A DNA stretch of 7,356 nt from Bacillota bacterium (GTDB taxonomy: Bacteria; Bacillota; Bacilli; Alicyclobacillales; SLC66): positions 1 to 7,356 of the forward strand of contig JAKACR010000139.1 of assembly GCA_021821225.1 (NCBI GenBank), in the 5' to 3' direction. Below the pieces are notes generated by a model. That model made no database searches, was not told the DNA's origin, and saw nothing but the letters and a program-made list of their open reading frames with translations. Position numbers and translations under genes: made by a program. Positions 6,260 to 7,356 of this stretch are shown piece after piece (positions within the stretch are counted from its first letter, which is position 1; every line of letters starts with the position of its first letter).

Positions 6260-6326
6260 GTCGGCCCGTCCGCCTCAGCGCGACGCATTTCCAGTCAGGC
6301 CGTCCACCTCAGCGTGATGCACTGCC
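6260..6326. repeat. Degenerate 33-bp tandem direct repeat covering the isomerase stop codon
   Basis: Copies at 6260-6292 and 6294-6326 (34-bp period) agree at 26 of 33 positions, and five of the seven differences are transitions. The shared core is CGTCCRCCTCAGCGYGAYGCA. The right copy contains the last codons and TGA stop of the minus-strand gene (G-S-A-S-R-stop). The left copy, read in the same phase, gives G-N-A-S-R-stop, so it looks like an old duplication of the gene's 3' end. Confidence 0.6.
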
Positions 6327-7356
6327 GATAAAATCCCGGAAATTCTCCTGGAACAGCCTCTTTACGTCATTCGCGATTTCCTCGCCCGTCAACCGCCAGC
6401 CGGTCGCCATCACCCCGCGGTATTGCTCGATGAGCGCTGTCGTGATCACCCTGCGGGCATGCCGCCACTTGTACACGAGTTGCTCCAGAATGCGGGCATC
6501 GGAGTGTTGCGGAATGAAGCTCGTACCGAGCATTTCCAGTCGCATCCTTGTCGTCTCCAGCACAAGCGACGGATTGTTCATGAACCACCAGCAGCCGAAT
6601 ACCATCAAATTGCGGAACTTGCGGCCCAGCACGACCAGTTCGTGCTGATTTTCCCGTGCCAGTACCGTGGCGAAAAAGCGGTTGTGCGGGTGGCCTGCGC
6701 ACAGCCTCCCGAGCCACTCCAGATCCGCCGTGCCGCTGCCGTCGCCGGCCAACTGCAGCGCCGGATTCACCTGGCGCCTGACGCCGACCATCACGGCAAA
6801 CGAAATGCCGAGTTCCCTGCAGACAGGAAGCACACCGTCCTCAAGCAGCGTCGTCTGCGCCTCTTCTCCCGGATAGTCGAAATCAGGCGGCAAAGACACC
6901 GCCATGTAAACCGCCCGCATGCGTTCGACCCATTCGCGCAAAAAGCGGCGCACTTCCGCCAAGCCCGTCTCGTCCCCGCGGACCATCCGCTCCGGCACCG
7001 CATACCCAATCCGTCGCAGTTTGACGGACGCTCCCGCCCAGTCGAGCAGCAGCGGATCGATCCGCAGCGCCGCGCGAAACCGCCTGTCGGCATGAATGTC
7101 CTTTGCGCGGTCCGACAGCCACACCGCGCGTTCCGCATCGTCGAGCGGATCGTTGGTCATCACGACCTCCTGCACGCCGGCCGCCTGAAAGACGATGCGG
7201 ACAGCCTCCGCCACCGACAGAGAGGAAAAAAACTGTCGCGTCTTATCCAACCCGGCATTCGGGTCCAATCCCAATCCCCCGAGTGCGGTGAGGATCCCCC
7301 GCGCCGCCTCGGAGAGCGGCGAACGACTGCGAAACAACAGGGTCCATATATGATTC
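6309..7356 (-). CDS. Uronate isomerase (UxaC-like, divergent Bacillus-type), C-terminal part (runs off right edge)
   Basis: About 348 residues up to the TGA at 6311-6309 are visible. The frame stays open to the right edge (N-H-I-W-T-L-L-F-R upstream of a TTG at 7337), so the true start lies outside. The sequence matches my memory of the divergent uronate isomerases typified by Bacillus halodurans BH0493 (about 427 residues), amidohydrolase-superfamily enzymes that convert D-glucuronate to D-fructuronate and D-galacturonate to D-tagaturonate in the cytoplasm. Marks seen in order are VGVRRQVNP, ENQHELVVLGRKF, MVFGCWWFMNNPS, a TRMRLEMLG helix, IPQHSDAR and LVYKWRHARR. The HSDAR Asp (codon 6500-6498) is the likely metal ligand after strand 8, with its paired Arg (6494-6492). 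The N-terminal HxH metal site would be in the missing ~80 residues. It is convergent with the hydrolase gene and fits a pathway consuming uronic acids from a decorated glycan. The family is fairly sure; glucuronate versus galacturonate preference cannot be told. Confidence 0.82.
   Translation of the reverse strand, partial: NHIWTLLFRSRSPLSEAARGILTALGGLGLDPNAGLDKTRQFFSSLSVAEAVRIVFQAAGVQEVVMTNDPLDDAERAVWLSDRAKDIHADRRFRAALRIDPLLLDWAGASVKLRRIGYAVPERMVRGDETGLAEVRRFLREWVERMRAVYMAVSLPPDFDYPGEEAQTTLLEDGVLPVCRELGISFAVMVGVRRQVNPALQLAGDGSGTADLEWLGRLCAGHPHNRFFATVLARENQHELVVLGRKFRNLMVFGCWWFMNNPSLVLETTRMRLEMLGTSFIPQHSDARILEQLVYKWRHARRVITTALIEQYRGVMATGWRLTGEEIANDVKRLFQENFRDFIGSASR

Noticed and set aside
6260..6326. 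CRISPR-like or integration-site reading of the two 33-bp repeats
   Set aside because: Only two diverged copies with a 1-bp gap and no spacer; the overlap with the gene's stop codon fits a simple tandem duplication better.
7335..7337. TTG at 7337 as the true start of the uronate isomerase gene
   Set aside because: The frame continues open to the window edge with plausible coding sequence, the protein would lack its HxH metal site and about 80 residues, and no ribosome binding site precedes the TTG.

Overview
The window reads as a GC-rich Gram-positive (Bacillota) chromosome fragment. All three visible starts have strong AAGGAG/AGGAGG-type ribosome binding sites, promoters are sigma-A like (TTGACA/TTGACG), intergenic DNA is AT-rich, and the carbohydrate machinery is of Bacillus-type families. 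The large secreted enzyme is cysteine-free, poor in charged residues and rich in Asn/Gln/Ser/Thr/Gly/Pro. That composition is common in secreted proteins of acidophilic Alicyclobacillus-like bacteria, so an Alicyclobacillaceae-type host is a reasonable but unproven guess.

Layout: (i) 1-689, minus strand, the N-terminal 229 residues of an ABC-transporter sugar-binding protein, running off the left edge. (ii) 690-1019, a divergent control region with a promoter for each direction. (iii) 1020-2105, plus strand, a LacI/GalR-family regulator. (iv) 2106-2346, a second control region. (v) 2347-6171, plus strand, a 1274-residue secreted multidomain glycoside hydrolase. Its order is signal peptide, LamG-like sandwich, Ig-like module, Pro/Ser/Thr linker, clan GH-A barrel, NEW3-like module, CBM9-like module and a Ser/Thr/Ala tail. 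(vi) 6172-6308, a convergent junction with a 14-bp hairpin and a degenerate 33-bp direct repeat. (vii) 6309-7356, minus strand, the C-terminal ~348 residues of a uronate isomerase of the divergent Bacillus halodurans type, running off the right edge.

Together this looks like a polysaccharide-utilisation locus. A secreted enzyme cuts an external glycan, an ABC importer takes up the oligosaccharides, a uronate isomerase feeds released glucuronate or galacturonate into catabolism, and a LacI-type repressor senses the sugar. A uronic-acid-bearing glycan such as glucuronoxylan would fit, but the substrate is inference.

The most interesting signal is regulatory. Three 14-bp sites of consensus TGWAACCRNTTMCA (at 732-745, 948-961 and 2286-2299) each lie just downstream of the predicted -10 box of one of the three local promoters, so each would cover the transcription start. 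They look like operators of the local LacI protein, with autoregulation, although the same consensus is also that of CcpA cre sites.
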